Positions 47,249 to 59,284 of a stretch of DNA of 64,000 nt are shown piece after piece. Made by a program: the position numbers and the translations under genes. The notes under the pieces are model-generated. The model did not search any database. It had not been told where the DNA came from and was given only the letters and a program-made list of their open reading frames with translations. The DNA comes from Cannabis sativa (lineage: Eukaryota; Streptophyta; Magnoliopsida; Rosales; Cannabaceae): the NCBI RefSeq assembly GCF_029168945.1, contig NC_083608.1, forward strand, positions 18,494,136-18,558,135. Direction: 5' to 3'. Each line of letters starts with the position of its first letter. Position 1 is the first letter of the stretch.

Positions 47249-48739
47249 TCAGTAGCCATTAACATTTAGTAAGTTCAGACAATGTCTGAACTTGGCCTGG
47301 GTGACACACTTGGTTAGCATGTCAGCTGGGTTGTGAGCAGTGTTGATTTTCTTCATGGTTACTTCTTTCCTTGCAACAACATATCTGATAAAATGAAGTT
47401 TGATGTCTATGTGCTTGGATCTCTCATGAAACATGGGGTTTTTCATTAGGTGGAGAGCACTTTGGTTGTCACAATACACAGTGACATCATCTGTGTTAAA
47501 CCCCAATTCTTTTGTGAGACCCTTGAGCCAAATGGCTTCTTTGACAGCCTTAGTTGCTGCCATATATTCAACTTCAGTAGATGAGAGAGCCACAACCTTT
47601 TGAAGATTGGATTTCCAGCTTACACAACCTCCCAATACTGTGAAAGCATAACCTGTGAGTGATTTTCTGGTGTCAATGCTCCCAGCATAATCAGAGTCCA
47701 CAAACCCAGTTAATTCCTCTTGAGAATTAGACTTATTTCCAAAAGTGAGACCAATGTCAAGTGAGCCCTTGACATACCTTAGAATCCATTTCAAGGCTGA
47801 CCAATGCTCTTGTCCTGGATCACCAATAAATCTGCTTACTATGCTTAGTGAGTAGGCCAAGTCAGGCCTAGTACACACCATGACATACATTAGGCTACCA
47901 ACCCCATTAGTATAGGGTATGGTGTCCATGAAAGCTCTTTCTTCATCAATTGTGGGAGACTGATCTTTGGTCAGTTTGAAATGTGGGGCCAGAGGAGTCT
48001 GCACAGGTTTAGAATCACTCATGCCATACTTCTCAATCACTTTTTCAAGGTATTCTTTCTGAGATAGAGTGATTGTATTTGGCCTCTATCTTTGTATATC
48101 AATCCCTAGTATCTTCTTGGCTTCCCCTAGGTCCTTCATGTCAAACTCAGCATTGAGTTTTGCCTTTAATTTGTCAATCTCTGTTATGTCTTGGCCAACA
48201 ATTAGTATGTCATCGACATACAGTAGCAGGTACAGGTGTTCATTTGTGTAGACACAGTAGCCATAGTTGCTTCTAGTGTACCCCACTTTCATTGTTTCAT
48301 TGAACCTCAAGTTCCATTGTCTTGGAGCTTGTTTCAACCCATATAGAGATTTCTGTAACAAGCATACTTCTTCAGGGTCATTGCTTTCAAATCTCTCAGG
48401 AATAGTCATGTAGATGTCTTCTTCCAAGTTACCATGGAGAAAGGTTGTTTTCACATCCATTTGGTCCACCTCATGATCAAACTTTGCAGCCTTGGCCATT
48501 ATAATTCTAATGGATGCTTGTTTCACTACAGGAGAAAATATGTCAGTATAATCAATCCCCTCATTTTGAGTGAATCCCTTTTCTACCAATCTGGCCTTGA
48601 ACCTAACCTGTTCAAACCCAGGGATGCCATTTTTGACCCTAAAGATCCATTTGCATCTGACAAGCCTCTGTCCAGGTGGTCTTCTAACTATTCTCCATGT
48701 CTTGTTTTTGACTAGTGACTGTTTCTCCTCATCAATGGC
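47249..48739 (-). pseudogene. Copia element 4: reverse transcriptase and RNase H (two stops)
   Basis: A nearly whole domain pair on minus. Reverse transcriptase has RCKWIFRVKNG, ARLVEKGFTQNEGIDYT, QMDVKTTFLHGNLEEDIYM, QKSLYGLKQAPRQWN and the YVDDILIVGQD catalytic box. RNase H has GFVDSDYAGSIDTRKSLTGY, ALSSTEVEYMAAT, VYCDNQSALHL and ends after HNPADMLTK. In-frame TAG stops occur at 48,740-48,742 and 48,086-48,088. Otherwise frame is kept to the stop at 47,249. K and T positions in QMDVKT are normal. Confidence 0.93.
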
Positions 48740-49693
48740 CTACAGCCATTTCTTACCATCTTTGCCATTTATTGCGTCTTGATACGATTTAGGCACTGTG
48801 TTGTCAACCTCATCTGTAACTGACAATGCATATGCTGTATAATCAGCATAGCCAAACTTCTCAGGTGCCCTGATTTCTCTCCTGGTTCTGTCCCTGGCAA
48901 GTTGATAGTCTTCTAGGCTGCCAGTAGTCTCAAACTCTTTTCTCTGAACAGCAGTGGGAGTTTGGCTTTGAGACTCAGCACCTTGTTCAAGTTCCACTTG
49001 AACACATCTAGGAATACCATCTGAGATAGTGGGGATTTGCTTTGTTGTTTTTAGTGGCATTTCATCTTCTCTGAAGGTGACATCTCCACTGATTACACAT
49101 TTCTTGTACCCTTCCTCTAAACACCAAAGCTTGTAGCCTTTGATTCCATTAGGATAGCCAAGAAATAAGCATTTGAAAGCCATTGGTTGCAGCTTGTCTT
49201 GCCTGATGTGTGCATAGGCAGTGCAACCGAATACTTTGAGATGTTCATAGCTAGGTGCTTTGCCAGTCCAGAATTCTTGAGGAGTTTTAAAGTTCAGAGC
49301 TGTAGAGGGGCATCTATTTATCAAATAGCAAGCAGTTTTTAGAGCTTCACCCCAAAAATGCTTTGCCAAACCAGCTCCTATGAGCATGCACCTTACCCTT
49401 TCTAACAAGGTTCTGTTCATTCTCTCAGTAAGGCCATTTTGCTAAGGGTTCTTGACCACTGTGTGATGCCTGGCAATGCCTTCTTTCCTACAATAACTTG
49501 CAAACATATTAGAGCAGAACTCTAACCCATTATCAGTTCTGAGTTTCTTTATCTTCATACTAGTTTGATTTTCAATCAACTTCTTCCAGTTAACAAAGGT
49601 CTCAAAGGCCAAGTCTTTGCTTTTCAACAGGATCACCCACACCTTCCTAGAATAGTCATCAATGATGCTCATGAAGTAACTTGCTCCTCCCAA
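48740..49693 (-). pseudogene. Copia element 4: integrase and linker (stop and frameshift)
   Basis: On minus: ASYFMSIIDDYSRKVW, TDNGLEFCSNMF, then a TAG at 49,442-49,444 in the conserved P-x-Q-N-G motif, then the C-terminal part with NRTLLERVRCML, HLKVFGCTAYAHI and CLFLGYPNGIKGYKLW. A linker with GSLEDYQLARDR leads to the reverse transcriptase. It enters from gag-protease by a frameshift near 49,720. Confidence 0.92.
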
Positions 49694-51167
49694 GGTTTTG
49701 GTTCTTGAGGCACCCCATAGGTCAAGTGGATGTAATCAAGTTTGTTCTTGGTTGTATGTTGACCTGTGGTAAATTTCACCTTGCAACTTTTGCCAAATAC
49801 ACATTCTTCACAGAAGGGCAATTTTGTGTCCAATTTTCCTTTGAGTAACCCTTGTTTGTCAAGCTCTGAGATTCCCCTCTCACTTACATGGCCTAATCTG
49901 AGATGCCACAGTTTAGTGTCATCATTTTGACCTGCACAACTGGTGCTGCACTTCCAATGACAGTTCTCCCAATGAGAGAGTATAGGCCATGCTTCGATTC
50001 TCCTTTCATCACTGTCATTAATCCCTTGGATATATTCAATACCCCATCTTCCACCTTGATTGTGCATCCAAGATTGTTAAGCATGCCAATGGATACCAGG
50101 TTCCTTTTGAGGTCAGGGACATACCTCACTTCTTGCAGAGTCCTTGTGATCCCATCAAACATCTTGATCATGACAGAACCAGTGCCAAGAACATTACAGG
50201 CCTTGTTGTTGCCCAGCAATACAATTCCTCCTGAGATTTCCTTGAGTTCTTGGAACATCTCCTTCTTAGGACACATATGGAAGGAACATCCTGAATCCAG
50301 GATCCACTCATCGTTAACTCCTTCCTTTGACACTACCAAAACCCCTGTAGATTCATAGCCATCAGAAACTACATCAGCTTCTCCTCTATTCTTGCTTTTC
50401 TCTCTGTCAGTTTTGGCTTTCAGTGCCTTGCATTCATCTCTAAAGTGTCCTTCCTTGTTACAATAGTAACACTTCTTTCCAGTCTTGAATTTTGACTTGG
50501 TGTTTGGCCTGTGTCCACCTCTGTTCTTGTTGTCTTTTGACTCTCTTCTTTCTGATCTTCCTTTGGAGAACAACCCTTCACCATTTGATTCAATTCTGTC
50601 CTCTGATTTCTTTTGAATCTCTTTTGAATTCAGAGCAGACTTTACTTCTGACATGGTTAGAATATCTTTTCTATACAATATAGTGTCAACAAAATGCTCA
50701 AAAGATTTAGGTAGAGAGCTTAAAAGAATGATACCTTGATCTTCTTCATCGATTTTGACACCAATGTTGTTCAACTCGAGTATGATCTTGTTGAATTCAT
50801 CAAGGTGTTTCCTTAGCTCCTTTGATTCATCCATTTTGATAGTATATAATTTCTTCTTCAGGTACAGTTTATTGGCCAAAGATTTCTTCAAGTAGATCTT
50901 GGCCAATTTGTCCCAGAGACCAATAGCTGTCTCTTCATCAGACACTTCTCGAAGGACCTCATCTCCCAAAGAAAGCAATATGGCACTATGAGCCTTGATC
51001 TGTATCTCTTTCACTTTCTTTTTGTCTTCAATTTCTGCAATTGCAGAAGTGTCAATGGCCTCTGAGATGCCTTGATGTACCAGCATGGCTTTCATTTTGA
51101 TTCTCCAAAGCCCGAAGTCATTTTCTCCATTGAACTTGTAGACTTCGAACTAATTAGCCATTGCCAT
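49669..51167 (-). pseudogene. Copia element 4: gag, zinc knuckle, protease, pre-integrase
   Basis: Starts at an ATG at 51,167 (MAMAN), with a TAG at codon 6 (51,150-51,152), then FEVYKFNGENDFGLW-type gag sequence. The 400-residue open part has the UBN2 gag fold, a CCHC knuckle CYYCNKEGHFRDEC, and the protease motif WILDSGCSFHM. A frameshift near 49,930 leads into the pre-integrase LWHLRLGHVSERG, and another near 49,720 into integrase. The start fits since the primer-binding site lies 60 bp upstream. Confidence 0.92.
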
Positions 51168-51219
51168 TCTTGAACCTTGAATCTATGATCAACCAATTCT
51201 TGATCTTCTTGAGCTACAC

Positions 51220-51791
51220 CAGCTCTGATACCATTTGTTGCGGATTAGAAAACCTGATCAAGATTATCATAATAAAGATTCAAGATAGCAATCACAATGA
51301 CAACAATAACAAACAATTAGAAAACCAGAAATAAGAAATTTAACAAGAGATGAGTTTAATCAAGTTGAATGAATCAAATATGTCATAACATTGCAATGAA
51401 ATTTGAGAGAGAAAGAATACAACTTGAAATCACCAATCCCGAATACAAGAATTACAATTAAAGCTCACACTGAGAGAAGTCACTTTAGGAGTGAACAATC
51501 TCGTTTTACATCCCTCAATTCACTCAAGAACTAGCTATAATTTCAACAATGATCATGGTGATTTCCTCTCTTTTTCTCTGGTTTCTCTCTTCACTACAGA
51601 AGCTCTCTCTCTCAATCTGGGACACTTCTAACTTAGACTTGTGATGGTAGTTGTTCTCTAGCCGTGTCTCGATTGAGTTGGGGAGAGGAGGTATTTATAG
51701 TTATGACATTTTGGACAAGTCATTAACCATAGGCTGAGCTGTCAAAAACAGTTAATACAGTTGGCTTTTCAAAGTGGTTAAAAGACCAACA
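51220..51791 (-). repeat. 5' LTR of copia element 4 with primer-binding site
   Basis: LTR 51,236-51,791 (556 bp) has the same ends as the copy at 46,574 and is very similar to it. The primer site agctctgatacca on plus (about 51,220-51,233) is TGGTATCAGAGCT on minus. The TSD ataca follows at 51,792-51,796. The element as a whole is 5.2 kb. Confidence 0.95.
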
Positions 51792-51796
51792 ATACA

Positions 51797-52248
51797 TTAA
51801 TTAAATATAATTGTAAAAATAATTTTAATTAACAAATATTTTTTTAATAATCAAAGTATCAAATATAATAGAGCATTTTTATTTTTACACTTCACAACAT
51901 TTGTTTTTACATTTTTACAGAATTCTACATAAAAATCCCTATTGCAACTAGCGGAGCAACCTAAATCGCAACCAAAAATCGTATATCAACCCACATAAAA
52001 ATCACCGGAAAAACTACTTTAGAAATCCAAACTGTAAATTTGAAAAAAAAAAAGTTAAAAATAGTATATGGGTAATTCCCCAATATAGTATTACACAATT
52101 TATCAAAATTAAAGTCTCTCTAATACACAGAGTATGAATTAAAAAATAATTAAAAAAAGATAAAAATTAAAATAGGTAATAAAAAATAAATATACAGTGT
52201 AATTTTCTTTTTATTATATTAGTTGCTATACAATTTTCATGTCGACTA
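51797..52248. repeat. AT-rich sequence with the second copy of a dispersed repeat
   Basis: The first bases continue the LTR of the small element interrupted by copia element 4. Positions about 51,880-52,081 match 18,540-18,740 and end in gggtaattcccc, perhaps a Mutator-like terminus. The remainder is AT-rich. Confidence 0.5.
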
Positions 52249-53025
52249 TGGTAGTGTTTAGTTTACATGAATGAGTGTAGGAATGGAATCGTTATTCCTA
52301 AAGAAAGATCATTCAAGTGTTTGGTTTTGTTTATTGTCATTGGAAAACTCATTCCATATGAATTGTAATTCATGTAAACTAAGGAATTACTTTTCCTAAA
52401 TAAAATGACTTGAAAAGTCATTCCATACCAACTAAAAATTATTTTTCCTTATCTACCCTTCTCATAAATAAATGATTAAAGTTATAATTATATGAGTAAC
52501 ATTTTTTATTTTAAAACATATATCTACAACATTTAATATTACAATAATATATTTATTGTATTTTTTTGTACAGAATTATAGGAAAACAATATTATTATTA
52601 TTATAATTATATGGATAAACAATGTGTGATGATTAAATTATATGAATAACATTTATGTTAATACTTAAATATTTAATATAAAATAGACTATTAAATTAGA
52701 TATTTATTTATATTTTATTATTTAATAATTAGATCTAAAAAATACAATTTGAGAATGGTACATAAATATATATCATTTTTTTTATTTATACCATAATGGT
52801 AATTTTATAAAACAAAAATTATTTTAAAAGAATAAAAGACAACATTTCGGTCAAAATAATAAAAATTCTATTTTATTTGATACTATACCAATCATCACAA
52901 TTCTTATTCAATTATTGATTCTATAAACTTTACCAAACAAAAGAATAGAAATTTCATTCTATTCTATTTCTATTCCTATTACCATTCCCATTCCTATTCT
53001 ACTTTTATTTTGTAACCAAACGCCA
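52249..53025. mobile_element. Possible MITE or DNA-transposon remnant (777 bp)
   Basis: The ends tggtagtgtttagtttaca and the reverse complement of tgtaaccaaacgcca are imperfect inverted repeats. They share the GTTTGGTT core with the MITE at 26,489. No clear target duplication was found. The interior is AT-rich with repeated 'attcctattcccattcc' pieces. Confidence 0.5.
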
Positions 53026-53837
53026 TAACATTTAGAAAGCAAAATTAATCAACAAATATAAGAACTAAAGTCATGATAAAAAGAAATACAACCCTAACAA
53101 CAAACTCCAATAAGACAGTAATTAAACATTCAGCGATTGTGAAAGTTCTTTTTTTAAAGGAGCCAATAACAAATCAAACCCACAAATAACCACCCATATA
53201 TATTATTCCAAAAAAAAAAAAAAAATTGGGAAACAACACATATACCATTATGTAGACAAAAAATAATGAACAAAAAGAATGTCAAACCATGTATAGTCCC
53301 CTAGATAATAAACATCTAATTAAAGATCATATAACACATGTAACCTAACCCTTATTTCTCTCCAAAAACACAAATTAATAATTTTGTTGATATTAATATA
53401 TTATAAAATAGAGAGATAAAGTGGTCTTAAAGAAAAAAAAATCTAGAATCACCTAAGGTGTGTCATATTATTAAATATTTTAATTCAATAATTACTATAA
53501 AAATTAACTAATTATCACCTGACTTATTAGGTAAGTAAATCAATGTATCAAATAACTTTATGTAAATGTCTTATTATATGTAAATCAATGTATCAAGTAG
53601 CTTTATGCAAATATATTTATATAAATGTAAATATATTTTGAGTATATTAAAAAGTGTTTATTGTTATTACTGTTTTTTTTTTTGAAAGATATTGTCATTA
53701 TTGTTACTTGAGAGTGTTAATTCATAATTTTATTTACATTAATACTTCTATTTATTTATAATTATTTTTATATAAATTTTTTACAGTATATGTGGTACAA
53801 TTAATAGGGTTTTTTTTTTTTTTATCTCTAGTAATAT
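53026..53837. other. AT-rich intergenic sequence, no gene seen
   Basis: Short A/T runs and a repeated 'taaatcaatgtatcaa' (about 53,537 and 53,582) only. Confidence 0.6.
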
Positions 53838-53842
53838 GTATA

Positions 53843-54075
53843 TGTTATAAATAGTATTAATTATGTGGATGTCCAAATCTTTTATTTATTACCATTAATG
53901 TAATCAACATTCCCTTTTTCTTAGTTTCCCTTTCTCTTAGTTTCTTAATATTTGACTCTTGTATGTGTATAAATAGGTGATCACCTATTGGAATAAAACA
54001 CTCAGAAAATTCTCATCTCTTCTCTATTTTCTTTCTCTAAATTATAATATTACATAATACTAATATTTCATAATA
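53843..54075 (+). repeat. 5' LTR of full-length copia family 2 element (233 bp)
   Basis: Starts tgttataa and ends cataata, a TG...TA end instead of TG...CA. The boundary is fixed by comparison with the 3' LTR and by the TSD gtata (53,838-53,842 and 59,518-59,522). About three differences separate the two LTRs, so the insertion is young. A TATA box tataaata is at 53,968-53,975. The putative primer site cgttatcagcacgag (54,076-54,090) follows and differs from the initiator-Met type of the other elements. Confidence 0.95.
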
Positions 54076-54433
54076 CGTTATCAGCACGAGCCTCTAACCA
54101 AGGTATGACAATGTTTTTGTTATGTGATCTCGAATTGCTTCAAAGTCATGATACACTAAATATATATATATGTATATATATACTCATCTGACTGAAACAC
54201 ATTCGAGTTAGCCATTTTTTTCTAATGAATTAATATTTATACAATATATGTCTATGCTTATATATATCTATATAGATGCTTATATATTATATATGTGTGT
54301 TGATTTGTTTATCATATTATATTGTTTAATCTTATCATCTTATTCTATATTGTACTATATTTTGTTGTATTTTTTTTTCAAAGTTTATGTATATGTCTAA
54401 TAATTTACACTTTATATTGATATAGTTTTATCC

Positions 54434-55511
54434 ATGGCAAACCTTGCAAAACTTGATTTTGTGGCACTTGATATTTCTGGAAAAAACTATTTGTCATGGA
54501 TTCTTGATGCTGAAATCCATTTAGATGCTATGGGTCTTGGAGACACCATCAAAGATCAAAATACTGAAACAAAACAAAATAAGGTCAAGGCTATGATTTT
54601 CCTTCGCCATCATCTCCATGAGGGGTTAAAATCTGAATATTTAACCGTAAAAGATCCTCTTGTGCTTTGGCAAAATTTGAAAGAAAGATATGACCATCAA
54701 AAAACTGTCATATTGCCAAAGGCTAAGAATGATTGGTTGCACCTGAGGTTGCAAGATTTTAAATCAGTAAGTGATTATAACTCTGCAATGTTTAATATCA
54801 CTTCTAAATTAATGTTGTGTGGAGAAAAAATTACTGACTATGAAATGTTAGAAAAAACATATACTACTTTTCATGCCTCTAATGTGCTCCCCGCAAAGAA
54901 GAATATAGAGAGCAAAATTTTAAAAATATTCGAATTGATTTCATGTCTTCTAGTAGCCGAGCGTAATAATGAAATTTTGATGAAAAATCATGAATCTCGC
55001 CCAACTGGGTCTGCTCCATTCCCTGAAGTGAATGCTACAATTGCTGACAATCATAATCATAGTCGTAGTCGTGATCATAATCGAAGTAATAGACGTGGTC
55101 GTGACCATAATCAAAGTCGCGGTCGTGGTCGCGATCGCGGTCGAAGCAATGTTTGGCATCGTAATGGTCAAAATAAAAATTCATATACTCCAATGAAAAG
55201 CACAACTACTGAGAACAAGGGAAAAGGTCCTCAAAATAATAATCATAGAAATTCTGAAAATTTATGTTCCAGATGTGGAATAAAAGGACACTGGGCACGT
55301 GCTTGTCGTACTAAGCAAACACCTTGCCGATCTTTATCAAGCATCTGTGAAAGGAAAGGAGAAAATAGAAGCAAATTTTGCCTATCAAGATGATGGTTTT
55401 CTCAAAGAGCCTTTGGATATTACGCACTTAGATGTTGCAGATTTCTTTAATGAAGATCTCATTAATAACAACATGAATATCGATAATGGAGATGGGAATG
55501 TCCACAATTAG
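54434..55511 (+). pseudogene. Family 2 gag (frameshift after zinc knuckle)
   Basis: It opens at an ATG at 54,434 and reads MANLAKLDFVALDISGKNYL, a standard gag opening. The UBN2-type domain spans about residues 20-190, and an Arg/His/Asn/Ser-rich RNA-binding stretch follows (about residues 200-245, with GRDHNQSRGRGRDRG). The zinc knuckle CSRCGIKGHWARAC is at about residues 282-295. Just after, the frame shifts (55,299-55,393), and the continuation with ANFAYQDDGFLKEPLDI lies in another frame to 55,511. The product would be the capsid protein of the particle. Confidence 0.92.
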
Positions 55512-55526
55512 TCACTTTTCTTTGTT

Positions 55527-57000
55527 ATGTTTTTTTTTTATTATTATCATTTATTTACTTTAAGGTGTTTATTTTATTTGGCATATTTATGTAATGAACT
55601 TTTATTATTTAAGCATTTATATTTTGAACTTATTATGTTTTTTTTTGTTAATGAAGTAATGGACATTTGTCATTCTATACATGATTCTACAAATAATGGT
55701 GATGATATGTGTTTGGTGGATAGCGCAACCACTCATACAATACTCAGAAGTGATAAATATTTTTCAAATTTATCAAGAATGAAGGCAAATGTTAATACAA
55801 TATCGCAATCGCAAATTTAATTGAAGGCTCGGAAGAGCCATTATATTGATGCCTAGAGGAACAAAAATTATTATAGATGATGCCTTATTATCCACCAAAT
55901 CAAAAAGGAATCTGTTGAGTTTCAAAGATATACGTCGTAATGGATATCATATTGAGACAATAGATGAAAATAATTTTGAATATCTTTGCATTACATCTAT
56001 TGTTTCAAGAAAAAAATGCATGATAGAAAAATTACCTGGTTTGTCTTCAGGTTTGTACATTACACGTATAAGTACAATAGAAACTCATGTTATTGTGAAC
56101 GAGAAGTTCGCAAACCAGAAAAATTTATTTGTTATTTGGCATGACCGTGCTAGGCCATCCCGGTTCAAGTATGATGCATAGAATAATAGAGAACTCACAT
56201 GGTCATCCATTGAAGAACCAAAAGATTCTTTTATACAGTGAGTTCTCATGTGCTGCTTGTTCTCAAGAAAAGTTACTCATTAAGCCCTCACTTAGGTAAA
56301 GGTTGGAATTGAATCCCCCGGGATTTCTTGAACGAATTCGGGCGACATATGTGGGCCTATTTGCCCACCATGTGGACCAGTCAGATATTTTATGGTATTG
56401 ATAGATGCATCAACTAGATGGTCACATGTTTGCTTATTATCTACTCGTAATGTAGCATTTGCAAGATTGCTTGCTCAAATAATCCGATTACGAGCACAAT
56501 TCCCCGCACTATGCAATCAAGACAATCCGCCTTGATAATGTCGGTGAATTTACATCACAGCTTTTAATGATTATTGTATGTCAATAGGAATAAATGTTGA
56601 ACATCCCGTTGCTCATGTACATACACAAAATGGTCTGCAGAATCATTTATTAAGCGCCTCCAATTAATCGCAAGACCATTACTTATGAGAACAAGACTCC
56701 CAATTATAGCTTGGGGACATGCTATTTTACATGCCGCGCACTTGTACGCATTAGGCCAACATCATATCACAAAGTCTCCCCGACAATTGGCTTATGGTCG
56801 GGGAGCCAAATATTTCCCATCTAAGAATCTTTGGTTGTACAAGATATATGTTCCGATTGCTCCACCACAACGAACAAAGATGGGTCCTCAAAGGAGGCCG
56901 GGAATATATGTTGGGTATGAATCTCCATCTATCATTAAATATCTCGAACCCACAACTCCGGAGATGTATTTACAAAGCACGTTTTGCTGATTGTCATTTT
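55527..57000 (+). pseudogene. Family 2 protease, pre-integrase and integrase (heavily broken)
   Basis: The protease is at about 55,700-55,790 with MCLVDSATTHTI, an Asp-Ser-Ala in the catalytic triplet. 55,846-56,181 holds the pre-integrase side with FKDIRRNGYHIET and EKLPGLSSGLYIT. The integrase core (56,190-56,720) is decayed over all frames. The C-terminal part (56,685-57,024) shows SPRQLAYGRGAKY, HLRIFGC and YMLGMNL phrases in two frames. At least four frame changes are needed, so it is inactive. Confidence 0.85.
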
Positions 57001-57020
57001 GATGAGACAAGTTTCCCAGA

Positions 57021-57895
57021 TTGAGGGGGAGGGGAAAAGAAACAAATTCGGAAAAAGAAATTATATGGAATGCACAATCATTATCTCAATTTGATCCTCG
57101 TACAAATCAATGTGAACTTGAAGTTCAAAGAATAATTTATTTGCAAAATATTGCAAATCAATTACCAAATGCATTCACTGACCCAAAGAAAATTACAAAA
57201 TCACATATTCCAGCTGAAAATGCTCCAATTCGAATTGAAGTCCTGCATGACAATTAATTAATGATTCTAAAGCACGTTTGAAACGTGGTAGACCAGTCGG
57301 TTCCAAAGATAAAAATCCTCGAAAAAGAAAGGGAGCAAATAATCAAGATGGCCCTAATGAAGAGGCTGAAAATTTCGAGGAAGATGTTGACATAAACAAA
57401 TCTCTTGAAGAGATTCAGGTACCTGAAAATATTAGCAATAATGAGATCTCAATAAATTATGTCAATACAAGAAAAGAATGGAACCGACTCGAAGTAATTG
57501 TCGACAATATTTTTGCTTATAATGTAGCGCTAGAAATTATGAATGAAAACGAGGATCTTGAACCTAAATCTATCAAAGAATGTCAAAATAGAAAAGATTG
57601 GCCAAAATGGAAAAAAGCAATTCAAGCAGAATTGAATTCACTTGCTAAACGCAAAGTATTTGGACCTATAGTCCAAACACCTGAAGGTGTGAAACCCGTT
57701 GGATACAAATGGGTATGTTTACGTAAAAGAAATGAGAAAAATGAAGTTGTGAGATACAAAGCAAGACTTGTAGCTCAAGGTTTTTCTCAAAGGCCAGGTA
57801 TTGATTATGAGGAGACATATTCTCCTGTGGTGGATGCAATAACATTAAGACATATTCTCAAGGTTTTTCTCAAAGGCCAGGTATTGATTATGTAG
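57021..57895 (+). pseudogene. Family 2 linker and reverse transcriptase N-terminus
   Basis: The frame at 57,278-57,895 has a Lys/Arg-rich linker (KRGRPVGSKDKNPRKRKG), an acidic stretch, then WPKWKKAIQAELNSL and RYKARLVAQGFSQRPGIDYE. It is then broken by the event at 57,857. The relic on minus at 14,796-18,003 continues at this point with the normal family sequence, here absent. Confidence 0.9.
57857..57892 (+). repeat. 36-bp duplicate of 57,774-57,809 within reverse transcriptase
   Basis: Positions 57,857-57,892 repeat exactly 57,774-57,809 (start ctcaagg, end attatg). The minus relic keeps about 55 bp of reverse transcriptase codons at this place, so the duplicate replaced them. Confidence 0.9.
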
Positions 57896-57936
57896 TCACA
57901 GCTTATTTATATGGATCTCTAGATAGTGATATTTAC

Positions 57937-59184
57937 ATGAAGATCCCTGAAGGATTTAAGATGCCTGATGCATATAATTCAAGCAATCGAGAAATGTGCT
58001 CAATTAAATTACAAAGATCATTGTATGGATTAAAACAATCAGGACGCATGTGGTACAATCGACTTAGTGAATATTTATTAAAAGAAGGATATAAAAATGA
58101 TCCTATTTGCCCATGTGTTTTTATAAAAAGTTCAAGTCCTGAGTTTGTTATCATTGCTGTATATGTTGATGATTTGAATATTATTGGAACTCCTGAAAAA
58201 CTTTCAGAAGCTGTGGAATATCTAAAGAAAGAGTTCGAAATGAAAGATTTAGGAAAAACAAAATTTTGTCTTGGTCTACAAATTGAGCATTTAAAATGTG
58301 GAATTTTCATTCATCAGTCAACTTATACTGAAAAGATTTTGAGACGATTTTATATGGATAAATCACACCCATTGAGTAGCCCAATGGTAGTTAGGCCACT
58401 TGATGTAGAAAAAGATCCTTTTCGACCTAGAGAAGAACATGAAGAGCTCCTTGGTCCAGAAGTACCATATCTTAGTGCAATAGGAGCATTGATGTATCTT
58501 GCTAATTGTACAAGACCTGATATAGCTTTCTCTATCAATTTATTAGCAAGATTTAGTTCTGCTCCAACATATAGACATTGGAAAGGGATTAAGCACATAC
58601 TCTGCTATCTCCAGGGTACTATTGATAAAGGATTATTCTATTCTAATAAGTGTGGGTCACAACTTATTGGCTACGCAGATGCAGGATATTTATCTGATCC
58701 ACATAAAGCCAGATCTCAAACTGGCTATTTGTTCACTTGCGGTGACACTGCTATATCCTGGCGATCAACAAAGCAAACTCTGGTGGCTACTTCCTCAAAT
58801 CATGCTGAGATACTTGCAATTCACGAGGCAAGTCGAGAATGTGTTTGGTTACGATCAATTACACAACATATTCGAGGAACATGTGGATTAACATCTAATA
58901 AAGAAGTACCAACAATTCTCTATGAAGATAATGCTGCTTGCATCGCTCAACTTAAAGGAGGGTACATTAAAGGAGACAGAACTAAACATATTTCACCAAA
59001 ATTCTTCTTTACACACAATCTTCAAGAAAATGGTGATATCGATGTTCAACAAATTCGATCAAGCGATAATCTTGCAGACTTATTCACGAAGTCATTACCA
59101 ACATCAACTTTTGAGAAGATGGTTCACAAGATTGGAATGCGTCGATTAAAGGATCTCCACGAATGCCAAAATGAGGGGGAGTAA
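57937..59184 (+). pseudogene. Family 2 reverse transcriptase C-part and RNase H (415 codons open)
   Basis: Open without a stop from MKIPEGFKMPDAYNSS to ECQNEGE. Motifs are LQRSLYGLKQSGRMWYNRL, the catalytic YVDDLNIIGTPE, GYADAGYLSDPHKARSQTGY, SWRSTKQTLVATSSNHAEIL, LYEDNAACIAQL, and the end NLADLFTKSLPTSTF. The final codons overlap the polypurine tract region. It is well preserved but lacks the first catalytic Asp region upstream, so it is not an active enzyme alone. Confidence 0.93.
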
Positions 59185-59284
59185 TTTCATACTGCACTCT
59201 TTTTTCCTTGACCGAGTTTTGTCCCACTGGGTTTTCTCGGCGAGGTTTTTAATGAGGTAGTTATTATGGACATCCAAGGGGGAG
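59185..59284 (+). other. Family 2 3' end and polypurine tract
   Basis: Short non-coding sequence with 'ccaagggggag' (59,274-59,284) abutting the 3' LTR, the polypurine tract for plus-strand priming. Confidence 0.85.
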
